From Siderastrea radians (Eukaryota > Cnidaria > Anthozoa > Scleractinia > Rhizangiidae): DNA of 64,000 nt. Positions 54,061 to 63,789 of the stretch are shown in pieces (the stretch's first letter is position 1; each line of letters starts with the position of its first letter). The notes under the pieces are model-generated. The model was not told where the DNA came from and did not search any database. It worked only from the letters and a program-made list of their open reading frames with translations. Where the stretch lies: contig OZ024888.1 of the NCBI GenBank assembly GCA_964017195.1, positions 16,235,701 to 16,299,700 of the forward strand. The letters are read 5' to 3'. A program made the position numbers and the translations under genes.

Positions 54061-56289
54061 TTGATAATGACTGAAAAGGATGAAGCAGAATTTAAAAAAG
54101 CTGAGGAATGCCATATATGTGAGAGAAAATATACAGACAAAGACATACGTGTGAGAGATCATTGCCATATAACAGGAAAATATAGAGGCTCAGCTCACCA
54201 AGAATGCAATCTAAAACTAAAAATTAAACCAGACGTCAATATTAAAATTCCTGTGATCTTCCATAATCTGAGAGGTTATGACAGCCATTTCATTATGCAA
54301 CAGATTGGTCAAATAGCAAAAGAGCACACGTACAAAGACAAAAAAGGAGAAGTAAAACAGATGAATATCAATGCTATTCCAAATAATATGGAGAAGTATA
54401 TGGCTTTTATGCTTGGTAATCATCTGACATTCATTGACAGTTTCCAATTCATGAGCTCAAGTTTGGATAAATTAGTCAGCAACTTGCCTACTGAAGCTTT
54501 AAAATATACAAACAAAAAATTCAAAGGCAAAAAATTCGAATTGATGACGCGAAAGGGTGTTTATCCTTACGATTACATGGATAGTTTCGAAAAATTCAAT
54601 AAAACAGAATTACCAACGAAAGAAGAATTTTACAGCATATTGAGTGGTGAACACATAACAGATGAAGATTATAAACATTCTAAAAATGTTTGGAATACTT
54701 TTAACCTAAAATCTATGGGTGAATACCATAATCTATATCTCAAGTCTGATATCCTTTTATTAGCCGATGTGTTTGAAAACTTCCGTAAGACCTGTCTTCA
54801 GTATTACAAACTTGACCCATGCCACTATTTCACATCACCTGGTTTGAGTTGGGATGCTATGTTGAAGATGACTGATATTCAACTAGAACTAATGACAGAC
54901 ATAGACATGTTCCAATTTATTGAAAAAGGTATGCGTGGTGGTATATCTTATATTGCCAATCGATATGGAAAAGCAAACAATAAGTACATGAAACAATACG
55001 ACGAGAAGGCACCATCAAAGTATATTATGTATCTTGATGCTAACAACCTTTACGGTTGGGCTATGAGTCAATATCTCCCCACTGGTGGTTTCAAATGGTT
55101 GACGGAAAAACAAATAAATAAAATCAACTTAGCAAAATACATGGATGACTGCAAGAAGGGATTAATATTAGAAGTTGATATAGAATACCCCAAAGAGTTG
55201 CATGACCTACATAATCATCCTCTAGGTCCAGAAAAAGTGAAAGTAACTGATAACATGTTATCCGATTGTTGCAAGAAAATACAAAACAAATTCAATATTT
55301 CAACGGGACTAGTACACAAACTGATCCCTACTTTATGTGACAAAGAAAAATATGTCCTACACTATAGAAATCTACAGTTGTATCTTGATCTTGGATTGAA
55401 AGTAAAGAAAGTGCATAGAGTATTAGAATTTCATCAGTCACCATGGCTCAAACAACATATCGACATCAACACACAAAAACGTACACAAGCGAAAAATTCA
55501 TTCGAAAAAGACTTCTTCAAACTAATGAATAACTCAGTGTTTGGAAAGACAATGGAGAACATAAGAAAGCGTGTTGATGTTAGACTTATTACTGATGAGA
55601 AGAAACTATTGAAGATGGCTTCTAAACCAACTTATGTAAGCAGTAAGATATTCAATGAAAATCTAGTAGCAGTGCATAAGATCAAAGAAACGCTAACTCT
55701 AAACAGACCTGCATATGTGGGTATGTGTATTCTTGATCTAAGTAAGACATTAATGTATGATTTTCATTACAACTACATCAAAGAAAGGTATGGTAATAAG
55801 GCTAAGTTGCTTTTTACTGACACAGACAGTCTGACATATGAGATTGAAGCGGAAGATGTATATAGTGATTTTTGGAATGACAAAAACAAGTTTGACAACA
55901 GTGATTATCCAGAAGACTCTCCATATTTCGATAAGACAAACAAGAAGGTAATTGGTAAATTCAAGGACGAAGCAGCTGAAATTCCTATTTGTGAATTCGT
56001 TGGTTTGCGATCAAAAATGTACAGTTATATAAAAGACAATACAAAAGGAGGAAAAACAGCCAAAGGGATCAAAAAGAACATCATAAAGAACGAAATCAAA
56101 CATGAAGACTACAAAAAGGTTTTATTAGAAAATAAACAAATACATCATACCATGAAGACAATCAGAAGTATCAATCATCAGCTAGGTAGTTACGAGCTAA
56201 ATAAAGTGTCACTCAGCTGTTTCGACGACAAACGATATATAGCCAACAATGGAATCAAAAGTTACGCATACGGACATCATAAAATCTAA
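54061..56289 (+). CDS. Protein-primed DNA polymerase B, C-terminal part (catalytic)
   Basis: 742 codons. Residues 17-49 form an HNH/endonuclease-VII-like zinc knuckle (CHIC...DHCH...HQEC). Exonuclease motif II is FHNLRGYDSHF (68-77) and motif III YLKSD (226-230). Polymerase motif A is DANNLYGWAM (from 326), motif B KLMNNSVFGK (487-496), motif C DTDS (587-590). It ends GIKSYAYGHHKI, family-typical. All catalytic residues are present. It needs the upstream 525 codons for exonuclease motif I, and the single in-frame TAA separates them; readthrough or loss of function are both possible. The ATG at 54067 is internal and not a natural start. Confidence 0.95.
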   Translation: MIMTEKDEAEFKKAEECHICERKYTDKDIRVRDHCHITGKYRGSAHQECNLKLKIKPDVNIKIPVIFHNLRGYDSHFIMQQIGQIAKEHTYKDKKGEVKQMNINAIPNNMEKYMAFMLGNHLTFIDSFQFMSSSLDKLVSNLPTEALKYTNKKFKGKKFELMTRKGVYPYDYMDSFEKFNKTELPTKEEFYSILSGEHITDEDYKHSKNVWNTFNLKSMGEYHNLYLKSDILLLADVFENFRKTCLQYYKLDPCHYFTSPGLSWDAMLKMTDIQLELMTDIDMFQFIEKGMRGGISYIANRYGKANNKYMKQYDEKAPSKYIMYLDANNLYGWAMSQYLPTGGFKWLTEKQINKINLAKYMDDCKKGLILEVDIEYPKELHDLHNHPLGPEKVKVTDNMLSDCCKKIQNKFNISTGLVHKLIPTLCDKEKYVLHYRNLQLYLDLGLKVKKVHRVLEFHQSPWLKQHIDINTQKRTQAKNSFEKDFFKLMNNSVFGKTMENIRKRVDVRLITDEKKLLKMASKPTYVSSKIFNENLVAVHKIKETLTLNRPAYVGMCILDLSKTLMYDFHYNYIKERYGNKAKLLFTDTDSLTYEIEAEDVYSDFWNDKNKFDNSDYPEDSPYFDKTNKKVIGKFKDEAAEIPICEFVGLRSKMYSYIKDNTKGGKTAKGIKKNIIKNEIKHEDYKKVLLENKQIHHTMKTIRSINHQLGSYELNKVSLSCFDDKRYIANNGIKSYAYGHHKI

Positions 56290-56294
56290 AGATG

Positions 56295-56330
56295 TGACGT
56301 CACACCACAGCTGTGGCGTTTTGTGGTTTA
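56295..56330 (-). promoter_or_regulatory. Right sub-terminal CRE/E-box palindrome block
   Basis: Inverse of 40131-40166: TGACGTCA and CCACAGCTGTGG, six bases after the PolB stop. On the left the same block borders the TIR directly; here a cargo gene lies between it and the TIR, so the block probably marks the original inner edge of the right end. Confidence 0.6.
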
Positions 56331-56337
56331 ATATTAT

Positions 56338-57240
56338 TTAAACCCACTGAACTGCTTCTTCTTCATTGTCCTTAAAATAGTTCAGGATAGCAGTCCCATT
56401 ATAAACGAACCATATGAATGGTAGTTTACATTGTAGCACCTTAATATATTTGTTAAAACTATTGTAGAACATCCTTAGTTGTCTTGCGCGAGTTTTCTTT
56501 ACGCAACATTTTCCATTGACCCACTCGTCAAAGTTTGTAACACTTGTGAACTTGTTTCTTTTGTCTTCTTGAAACTTTTGAAAGGCTTTTTTAATCCATT
56601 TACCGTATACGAATGCATTCTTCAAGTGATAATTTTCAACTGTTTGAAAACACCTATCACACTCTTTTATCTTTATCTCATACTCGTCCAGAGTTAGCTC
56701 TTCAGTGGGAAATTCAGTCGGTACGTCATGATGGAATTCTAAATTTGAAGGCACAAACTTTCTTCGCATTTCTTGTATAATGGCTTCCACATCTGTCGCT
56801 TTCCTAGCTTTCTTGTGCTTCAACTGTTTATCTTGCTCGGTGGGTAATACTTGAGGCACATCTGGGCATCCTATAGTTTCAGGCCAGTCCTCAAGTTTTC
56901 TGATTGCATCGTCAACATTTCCAAGCCTCAGCAAACCCAAAGCTTCGTCTCTCTGTATACAACAATTCGAGTATAGTTTCATCCAGTAGAAGGCAAATTG
57001 TTGTACCTTGTCATTTACATGATAGAGAGTATTTTCTAGGTGGAAGCCATCTAATATATCTACATCAAAGTCAATCTCATAATTTGAGTCATCACAATCC
57101 ATAAACTCCGTCAATTCAGATAAACCAGTTGGACTTTCAGCCATTGCTTTAACTAAACTATTTCTAAGAATATTTTCAGGGAGAGAGTCAATTACAATTG
57201 GTTGCAATAAATCATGCGATCGTTTTTTTATCTCAAACAA
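56338..57240 (-). CDS. Cargo gene of unknown function inside the right end
   Basis: 300 codons. The frame opens at TTG (57240); the first ATG is 57144 (residue 33), so the N-terminus is uncertain, and an ATG out of frame at 57255 hints at a lost base. Predicted mostly helical, with an acidic first third (DCDDSNYEIDFDVDILDG), a Lys-rich middle (LKHKKARKATD) and a C-terminal block (VYGKWIKKAFQKFQEDK, then FDEWVNGKCCVKKTRARQLR) that looks like a small helical DNA- or RNA-binding module of the kind seen in phage DUF3102-like proteins; that likeness is weak. It points toward PolB and is flanked by pieces that are contiguous at the left end, so it is an insertion. Confidence 0.6.
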   Translation of the reverse strand: MFEIKKRSHDLLQPIVIDSLPENILRNSLVKAMAESPTGLSELTEFMDCDDSNYEIDFDVDILDGFHLENTLYHVNDKVQQFAFYWMKLYSNCCIQRDEALGLLRLGNVDDAIRKLEDWPETIGCPDVPQVLPTEQDKQLKHKKARKATDVEAIIQEMRRKFVPSNLEFHHDVPTEFPTEELTLDEYEIKIKECDRCFQTVENYHLKNAFVYGKWIKKAFQKFQEDKRNKFTSVTNFDEWVNGKCCVKKTRARQLRMFYNSFNKYIKVLQCKLPFIWFVYNGTAILNYFKDNEEEAVQWV

Positions 57241-57302
57241 TAGCCATTAGTGATGACTCATTTCCTGTTTTCACCAGACATGTCCAGACTTGTTTCTCGG
57301 TA

Positions 57303-57663
57303 TGACTTCCTGTTTTCCCAGAATTAAGACTTCCTGTATTTGGTAGTCACGCAATGTAGAAATGCGTTTGTGTCATATCTATAAAAACATATAGATTCCA
57401 TGAAAATAAAACATATAGATTTCCATGAAATAAAAACATATAGATTCGATCAAATGGAAAAATGCGTTCGAGTCATATGAAATAAAACATATAGATTCCA
57501 TCAAATGGAAATATATAGATTTACATGAAATAAAAAACATATAGATTTCCATGATATGGAAATATATATAGATTCCATCAAATGGAAAGTAGTTTCATAG
57601 TTGGGTTTGGTTTCCAGAGCATTTTGAAAAAAATGCGCTGGTACCCCCAACTATATAACTACT
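57303..57663 (-). repeat. Polinton right terminal inverted repeat
   Basis: About 361 bp, the inverse of 39612-40124 but with fewer minisatellite units. The inner boundary at GACTTCCTGTTTTCCCAG abuts a cargo gene instead of the sub-terminal promoter block found on the left. Confidence 0.9.
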
Positions 57664-57669
57664 GACCCA
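57664..57669. repeat. Polinton target-site duplication, right (GACCCA)
   Basis: It directly follows the final ACTACT of the right inverted repeat. After it the host repeat resumes with AGCATGAATTTTATTAAAAA, matching copy A. Confidence 0.93.
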
Positions 57670-58815
57670 AGCATGAATTTTATTAAAAATAAAATCATTA
57701 CTTTGTTAACCCTTCAAGCCCTAACAGTGACGAAAATGAAATTTCTCTTAACATTATCATTACTTGTTTAAACAGTCAAGAAATGAGAATAAAGAAAGTG
57801 ATCACCAAGGATAAGATGTCTTGATATTAAGACTTATTCTCCCTACTAGTTCCCTAAGAAATGTATGGAGAACAGTAAGGAGAATATGCATTTTTATATC
57901 AGGGCTTAAAGGGTTAAAGGCCTCGATTAAGTGGATTCAACATCATTCAATTTTGTTGAATACAACGTAACGTAGTACGATTTTGAACAAGGCAGACGAA
58001 CAAATTTAATATTGTTCACACCTGAGAATGGAAGAATAGTTGAATCGACATCATTCAACGTCATTCAACACGGTGTTCAAATGCAGAGCAGTGCGATAAG
58101 TACTAAATCGGAAAATAGTATAACCGGTGTAGAACCGATAGTACTATTCTCCGATTTAGATTTCCTCCAATTTCACTATTATGCAATTCATTGGACTTGT
58201 ATTAAAGAGAAGTCTCCGAATGTACGCTTCTTCCGATTGTCCCGATTCTCCTATTCTACTGCGATTGCCATACTGAATTCAACAATGTTGAACTGTGTTG
58301 TATGGGAATGTCGTATTCATGGTATTGTATTACTGAGTTTGATTGGGTGAACTGTAAGAAACGTTATTTTCTCGCACGTCAGAACATTTTGGAAAATAAC
58401 AACCGGCGGATTTTACTCTAGTCTACCCAGTTGGAAGCGATGGGCATGCAATGTAAAGCTTAATTTAAACTTAAATAAAGTCAAATAAAAATATTGAAGA
58501 CCTTTTGGGGGCGTCTGTTTATACAGTAAAAACCCGTGTTGCATCTCATCATCATTAAGTGAAAATATCCCGAAATCAATTCCTAAACTGTGTAAACCAA
58601 AATTGTTGCTTGATAACCCGAATCCCATATTTCGCTTTCCCAATATCCCGTATCCCTAAACATTTTCCCTTTTGCCGTATCTCGATATCTTCTAATCAAG
58701 CTTCGATATTAAGTTTCGAAAACGTATAATGTTGAGCAATTCAGTTGTCGCGATGCTTAAGTTGTCTTACTGTCAGTACTTTTGTCTTCTAACTACTAAG
58801 TCAATAAGAAACAAT
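57670..58815. repeat. Dispersed host repeat, copy B, right part
   Basis: It resumes copy B after the Polinton and aligns with 16518-17190 and 21201-21310. It is interrupted by a 204-bp MITE (57710-57913) and a further unmatched stretch at about 58088-58268 that contains an ACTAAATCGGAAAATAGTA / TACTATTCTCCGATTTAG hairpin, probably another small insertion. Confidence 0.83.
57710..57913. mobile_element. TTAA-flanked MITE (piggyBac-like), 204 bp
   Basis: TTAA at 57706-57709 and 57914-57917 flank inverted ends CCCTTCAAGCCCT and AGGGCTTAAAGGG (one mismatch). Copy A has a single TTAA at the same place (16605-16608). TTAA duplication and CCC-type ends are the piggyBac pattern. Confidence 0.8.
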
Positions 58816-58842
58816 TCCTTCACCAATTCTTTAAATATTTCT

Positions 58843-60555
58843 TTAGCGCAAGACTGGGCCGACTAAAACATTTGGCGGAAAAACATACGGACGCTGCATC
58901 ACTGTCGAAAACTGAGTCAAATCTTGCGCTAACAAGTTCACACCTATCGAACCAGGCGAAGGAAATGGCGTGAAATGGGGGAGAGGACGCCCCAGCCTAT
59001 CAAGCATGGCGTTGGAATCGAGGGCCATCAGATCACACGTGTGGCCCTGTCCACCACCGAACCTCAGTTGTACTTCATTCCAGATCTCCGATGTGAGTGT
59101 ATAGTCTAAAGATGACAATCTGCGAGAAGGGGCGTCCGCTGGATTTTCTTGAGACGGAACGTACAACATGTGCAGTAGGATGTTCAGATCCATAGTAGTA
59201 AAGAACAAAGCCTTTATAGCATTGTTCAAGTCACGACCTTTACCTCCTTGATTATTCCATGCATACATGACCGCCAGGTTGTCAATCATTACATCGACGC
59301 GACAATACTTGACAAGGTCCTTAAATGCATGTAAGACCTTATTCACAGCAATGGCCTCCCTAGTCGCAATGTCCAACATCATCTCATGCTTTGACCAATA
59401 ATCAGATGTTTCCTGCTTCACAGGTGTGGAAATGACCCCTCCCCATCCAGTTTGGGAGGCATCCGTAGCTAACTCAATCTGAAGATGTCTCTCTTCACGC
59501 CAAGGAAGGGGGTCGTCCCACTCTTCTAGAAAAAGCCAATGGGCAATTTCATCGCGCAGAGCACCCTGGACCGCAATTGGTTTCAACGTGCGCATACCGA
59601 TAGAAATTGCCGCTGACATCTCCCTGGTAAACAGACGGGCCGCCGGAACCGCAAGGGAGAAGGAGACACATTTACCCACCAATCTCTGGAGCGTCTTGAC
59701 CGATACATAACGTGAGCTTAACGTTTTCCGGATGAGCCCTACAAACTTGCGCTTCTTCTCTGGGATCAGGCGGAAAACTTCGCTACCGGAGTCTATCAAG
59801 AAACCGAGATAAGGGACCATCTTCTGAGGAATTAAAATTGACTTTGATAAACCAAGGAAATACCCTAAGCGTACCAAATGAAATGCTACGAGAAACACTG
59901 CTGATTTAGCAGCCGCGAGGTTGCGCTCATCAATAGAATCTAAAGTGTCATATTGTCCCTTGTCAAGCGACACCTGGAGCTGGCCATTATGTCTATCATC
60001 GATATACAAGAGACACGGAACACCTAAGGAACTTAGAAAATTTGACGCCATAAGGCCCGTCGAGTGATATGCATAAGGTGAGATTTTCCAACCAAATGGT
60101 AGTGTATTATAGGTAAAAAACCAACCGCCCCACTGGGTACCAAAATACGTGCGGCTTTCTTCAGAAAGCAAGAGGTGGCCATATCCTGACTTGTCGTCTA
60201 GAACTGTCTGATAGGAATCCTTGAAGACATACCGGGGTAAGTCGGTCACTTTGTCCAACGAGAAAGGCTTCTCCAGCATCCACAGGTTTAAATATCGCGC
60301 ATCGTGACACAGTCTCGGCTTCGTAGGCTCAACTGTTAACGGTAAAACGATATGAGGTGGACTTACTTGACCAACCTTGCCCACCAGAGAAATCGCACCG
60401 GATTTCAGGCAACTTAGTAGCGTTGTTCTAACAAATTCTCCGAACTGTTTGCACGATACGTTATTCTTAAACAACCTGTGGGGTGGCTGATCAGAATCGT
60501 AACGCTCCCCCTTAAACGTTCCTTTAAAATGTGTGAAATATGGGAATATTGACAC
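58843..60555 (-). pseudogene. DIRS-type retrotransposon reverse transcriptase-RNase H
   Basis: 570 codons. The RT domain has FTYNTLPFGWKISPYAY, then LLYIDDRHNGQ as catalytic motif, whose YIDDR form is typical of DIRS/Ngaro-like elements. RNase H follows with LATDASQTGWGGV and later IDNLAVMYAW and NPADAPSR. The C-terminus reaches RPYVFPPNVLVGP, just before where DIRS pol would continue to its tyrosine recombinase, then stops and abuts the host repeat; no recombinase is in the window. Upstream, an in-frame TAG at 60574-60576 separates it from conserved pol sequence. I regard it as a 3'-truncated, decayed copy, minus strand. Confidence 0.82.
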
Positions 60556-60573
60556 CTTATTCCCAATCCACGA

Positions 60574-60874
60574 CTACACCTCTTCCTGTTGTAAAGAAGG
60601 AGCTAATTTTGCGATTTCTGCCCAATTAGCTGCATGTTTGTGGAGCTCCCCTGCCATAAAATGATCAGGATCTCGGAACAGTAGCTCATCTACGTGCCCA
60701 ACGACCTCTCCCTTTTCAACTAGACGGGCTTTCTGCCCCAACCGGTCATTTCCTGTCCACTCACTGCTGACCGATACGGGGTTTCCCCTTATGTCTACCC
60801 ACTGTATCGCACCTGCACAAACATCAGCATTACTGATAAGGTTGTCAAAGTTATCATCTTTTTCCCATGACCGC
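60574..60874 (-). pseudogene. DIRS-type pol, N-terminal exon
   Basis: An excellent acceptor (long T/C tract then TTTAG) precedes 60874. The exon reads SWEKDDNFDNLISNADVCAG and later HAANWAEIAKLAPSLQQEEV, then meets TAG in the same frame as the RT. Frame continuity across the TAG implies a nonsense mutation. The long hydrophobic frame upstream (60875-61149) is intron sequence. Confidence 0.65.
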
Positions 60875-61368
60875 CTAAAGGGAAAAAAGGAAAGGAAAAA
60901 AAAAGGAATCTTATTTACATGTACAAAGACCCCGTACAAGTCAGCAGAGAGAGGACAGCTTTGACCCAGTATGACCGGGAGGGTGTTGAGATACCCCGTT
61001 TTCAAAACTCTCAACTCTCTGTGACCAGAGTACAGTCGAAGTAAAATACCGGAAAGTGAAAAGGAAGGGATATTCGCACCAAGGGCAAATCCCAAGAAAA
61101 AGAAAAGGGAGAAAAGAGGGGTATTGGGTTTAAGTAGGTATAGAGGCATATATTTATTTCACTCCTCTGTGATGTTTAGTTGCTCACTTGAAAACCCTCA
61201 TGTAAAACTTTATTAACTTGACACAACGCCTCGCATCGGATTAAATCAAACAACAATCAACTCCAAGATCCATTTAATTGTACTTGTTACAATCAAGAAA
61301 AGAATATATACGTATTTGTGGAACAAAAGGAAAAAAACACGCCTTGCTTCTATTTAATTCCAGATTCT

Positions 61369-61908
61369 CTATTGCTTATTGTCCCTAGCGCGACCACGGG
61401 TCGCCGGGGGCTTTTGCTGCATATCTCTTCTCACGTAACACCTTGCCATAATGTGGCCGAACTTTCCACAAAAATAGCATTGGACTGGAGCACTACTTCT
61501 CATGCCACGCCCCCTGTATGGAACATCACTACTGCGCCCACGGTGAGACGAACCAGACCATGGGCCCCCTGTGCCCATCGCTTTTTCCACCTTTGCGACA
61601 GCTTCATACACTTTAGTGTGATCTTTATCCCCTAGAAGGCGTAGAATCAGAGCCCGGAAGTGCTCTTTTGGAAGGTCCACTTTTCCTCTAGCTGTCTGGT
61701 ACACCAAACGGTAAAATTCACGTTTCTCATCCTGATTATCGCGGGATGTATTCTGGAGGGTTTCTAGGATGTCTATCGCCTCAAACTTATTGAACTCAGA
61801 GAGCGGCCGTGCTGCATAGTCCAACATCTTCCTTATTACGGCAGCCACTGAGAGCCATGTCAGTTCATCAAGAGACTTTTGGAGGACAGCAAAGTTTTTC
61901 TTTAGAGT
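61369..61908 (-). CDS. Gag-like protein exon with CCHC zinc knuckle (DIRS element)
   Basis: An acceptor TTATTATTCTAG precedes 61908, after which about 20 residues (LKKNFAVLQKSLDELTWLS) run into the frame containing the ATG at 61848. It has helical gag-like sequence, a Gly/Arg/Ser-rich stretch (SGSSHRGRSSDVPYRGRG), CYFCGKFGHIMARC (CX2CX4HX4C, nucleic-acid binding) and a basic tail ending in a stop. It packages element RNA in such retrotransposons. The splice link to the exon at 63274 is inferred. Confidence 0.7.
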   Translation of the reverse strand, partial: TLKKNFAVLQKSLDELTWLSVAAVIRKMLDYAARPLSEFNKFEAIDILETLQNTSRDNQDEKREFYRLVYQTARGKVDLPKEHFRALILRLLGDKDHTKVYEAVAKVEKAMGTGGPWSGSSHRGRSSDVPYRGRGMRSSAPVQCYFCGKFGHIMARCYVRRDMQQKPPATRGRARDNKQ

Positions 61909-61911
61909 CTA

Positions 61912-63025
61912 GAATAATAAGAAAAAGGAAAAATTAACTTAATGTACAACATCACCCTCACAGGCCCTTAACAACCCCAAAATAAAGCAAAACCGTGCCA
62001 TTCTGTGGTGAACTCTCACCCCATTGCTTTTCTTGTTACCCTGGGGAACTATTACCTATTGCCTGTACATAGTGAACTCGCATCTCTTTTTATGGTGAAC
62101 TCTCACTCCATTACTGTTTTCTCATGGTGACCTCTCACCCATTGCTCTTTATCTTTACTATGGTGAACCCTCACCCCCATTGCTCAAAATTTTTTTCTCT
62201 TTTTTTTCCCTTTTTTTTCCCACGGTGAACTCTCACCCATTGCTCTTTATCTTTACTATGGTGAACTCTCACCCCCATTGCTCAATTTTTTTTATGGTGA
62301 ACTCTCACCCATTGCTCTCTATTTTTACTATGGTGAACTCTCACCCCATTGCTCTTTTCATGGTGAACTCTCACCCATTGCTCTTTATCTTTACTATGGT
62401 GAACTCTCACCCCCATTGCTCAATTTTTTTATTTTTATTTTTATGGTGAACTCTCACCCATTGCTCTTTATCTTTACTATGGTGGACTCTCACCCCATTG
62501 CACTTTTCCGTGGTGAACTCTCAAGCATTTTAACTGTTCCTGGTGAACACTCACCCCATTGCCTTTATAATACATATACATTTTGTCACTCAAAGGTGAA
62601 GTTTGACACCATCTTACAGCTATTGTTTTGCTTTGGTAAATTTTCAGCATTCTATAGAAACGTCAAACAAATACCAGCGGTACGCCGCCGCTAACAGTTT
62701 TGAACAGCAATAACAACAACACAACAAAAGAATAATAACCGAGCCGATAACAAACATTCCCATATCCACGAGAAAAATATACACGCTACCGACGTTAACA
62801 ACATATAGTCACCCATAAAAAACCCGCCAAGACCCGAAATACACTCGAATTACCGATAAGCTTAATAACAACAAACAAAAAATGACTAAAGCGCGAGCAA
62901 TGAATTAGCGGGAAAGCCGAACACAAGCAAAGAAGAAGAAGACAAATAAAGGGTTGCCGCCCTTGTCCCTGCTCGTAATTTATAAAAAAAAAGACACATA
63001 AACGACAAAAGTAAACATATTCTAC
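61912..63025 (-). other. Probable intron of the DIRS-type gag with minisatellite
   Basis: It is bounded by GAG/GTAGAA at 63025 and TTCTAG at 61909. It contains the GGTGAACTCTCACCC minisatellite and no supported gene. Confidence 0.55.
62085..62575 (+). repeat. GGTGAACTCTCACCCATTGC minisatellite
   Basis: About thirteen imperfect units of TGGTGAACTCTCACCCATTG with spacers of 10-40 bp, some like CTCTTTATCTTTACTA. Each unit contains the short palindrome-like GGTGA...TCACC. The reading frames it creates are repeats, not proteins. Confidence 0.88.
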
Positions 63026-63274
63026 CTCCAACTCTCCGGGTTGAGCTTGTCCCACAGCTTGTTGAGGTACTTGAGCCGCGGCTTGTTGAATTTCCTGAGC
63101 CACGTGTTCGGCCGCCGGCAAAGCGTCCTGTCCAACAACTTGTTGAACTACTTGAGCTACTTGACCACCGGCCGCTTGAGCTGCTAGTTCGTCGGCTGGC
63201 TGAATTCCTTGGGCAACCGGTGGAGCGGCTTGAGCAGGGGCTCCTTGTCCTGCAGGATACTGTACGTCCGCCAT
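63026..63274 (-). CDS. Gag-like first exon, Ala/Gln/Pro-rich (DIRS element)
   Basis: ATG at 63274 begins MADVQYPAGQGAPAQAAPP, followed by a low-complexity Ala/Gln/Val run with QxxAxxVPQQ-type repeats up to PGELE, then GTAGAA as donor. This looks like the disordered N-terminus of a gag. It depends on splicing to 61908. A host gene first exon is an alternative. Confidence 0.5.
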
Positions 63275-63414
63275 TAAGTGAGAAAAGAAGGAAACACGAG
63301 GAACGGAAAAGAACGATCCGCACCGTACGGCAGTTGAGCCAAAGTGATAATTTATTCATGTGCACTAATCTTATATGCGTTGCTTTAATGTATGCAGTGT
63401 GAATAGCATTCAAA

Positions 63415-63625
63415 TTTCAGCCCGGGCTGAAATATGACCTTGGGCATGCGCACCGCTTGAGTTGTGAATGTAAAACGCTTTCCTGCGACCTTTTCCCGCC
63501 CAATTATAAACATTGCCCCTGGGCTGAAATTCGCCATGTAATCGCAACAAAATTTCAGCCCGGTTCGCGGTCCGAAATTTCAGCCCGGGATGAAATTCGC
63601 CACGTAATCGGCCCCTAAACATACG
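63415..63625. repeat. TTTCAGCCCGG-type repeat cluster
   Basis: TTTCAGCCCGGGCTGAAAT (palindromic), then CCTGGGCTGAAATTCGCC, TTTCAGCCCGGTTCG and TTTCAGCCCGGGATGAAATT recur within 180 bp, two followed by GCCAYGTAATCG. Probably ends of a palindromic MITE. Confidence 0.6.
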
Positions 63626-63789
63626 AGCAGAGCTGATGTTTTCCTGAACAGCCGATACCCACTCAGTTGTGCGGGCGGTATTTCCCGTTCAACCTAATAA
63701 AAATTCTACCGTTTTGTAGCGTAATCCACGAAAACAAAACTTCTCAAGGTCTACCTACAGTGTGGCAAAAATATAAAGAACAGCCGTCT

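Larger units (their letters stand above)
39612..57663. mobile_element. Polinton/Maverick (adintovirus-like) provirus, 18,052 bp
   Basis: It begins AGTAGTTATATAGTTGGGGG and ends with the exact complement. The 5'-AG end is typical of Polintons, and a 6-bp duplication GACCCA flanks it. It encodes the hallmark set: protein-primed PolB, retroviral-type integrase, A32-type ATPase, adenain-type protease, double-jelly-roll major capsid and penton-like minor capsid, plus VLTF3-like factor, fibre, PLA2 protein and others. Copy A of the host repeat gives the empty site. Broken genes (major capsid, PolB, DUF5679/PLA2) argue that this copy is not currently replication-competent, but sharp ends and long intact frames suggest a fairly young insertion. 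Confidence 0.97.

Noticed and set aside
60875..61149. Hydrophobic N-terminal extension of the DIRS pol frame
   Set aside because: It contains a long T/C tract and TTTAG immediately before conserved pol sequence, so it is better explained as intron.
61318..61635. 105-codon plus-strand frame
   Set aside because: Antisense shadow of the gag-like zinc-knuckle exon.
62085..62575. CRISPR-like array
   Set aside because: Eukaryotic context, irregular and repetitive spacers, no cas genes; it is a minisatellite.
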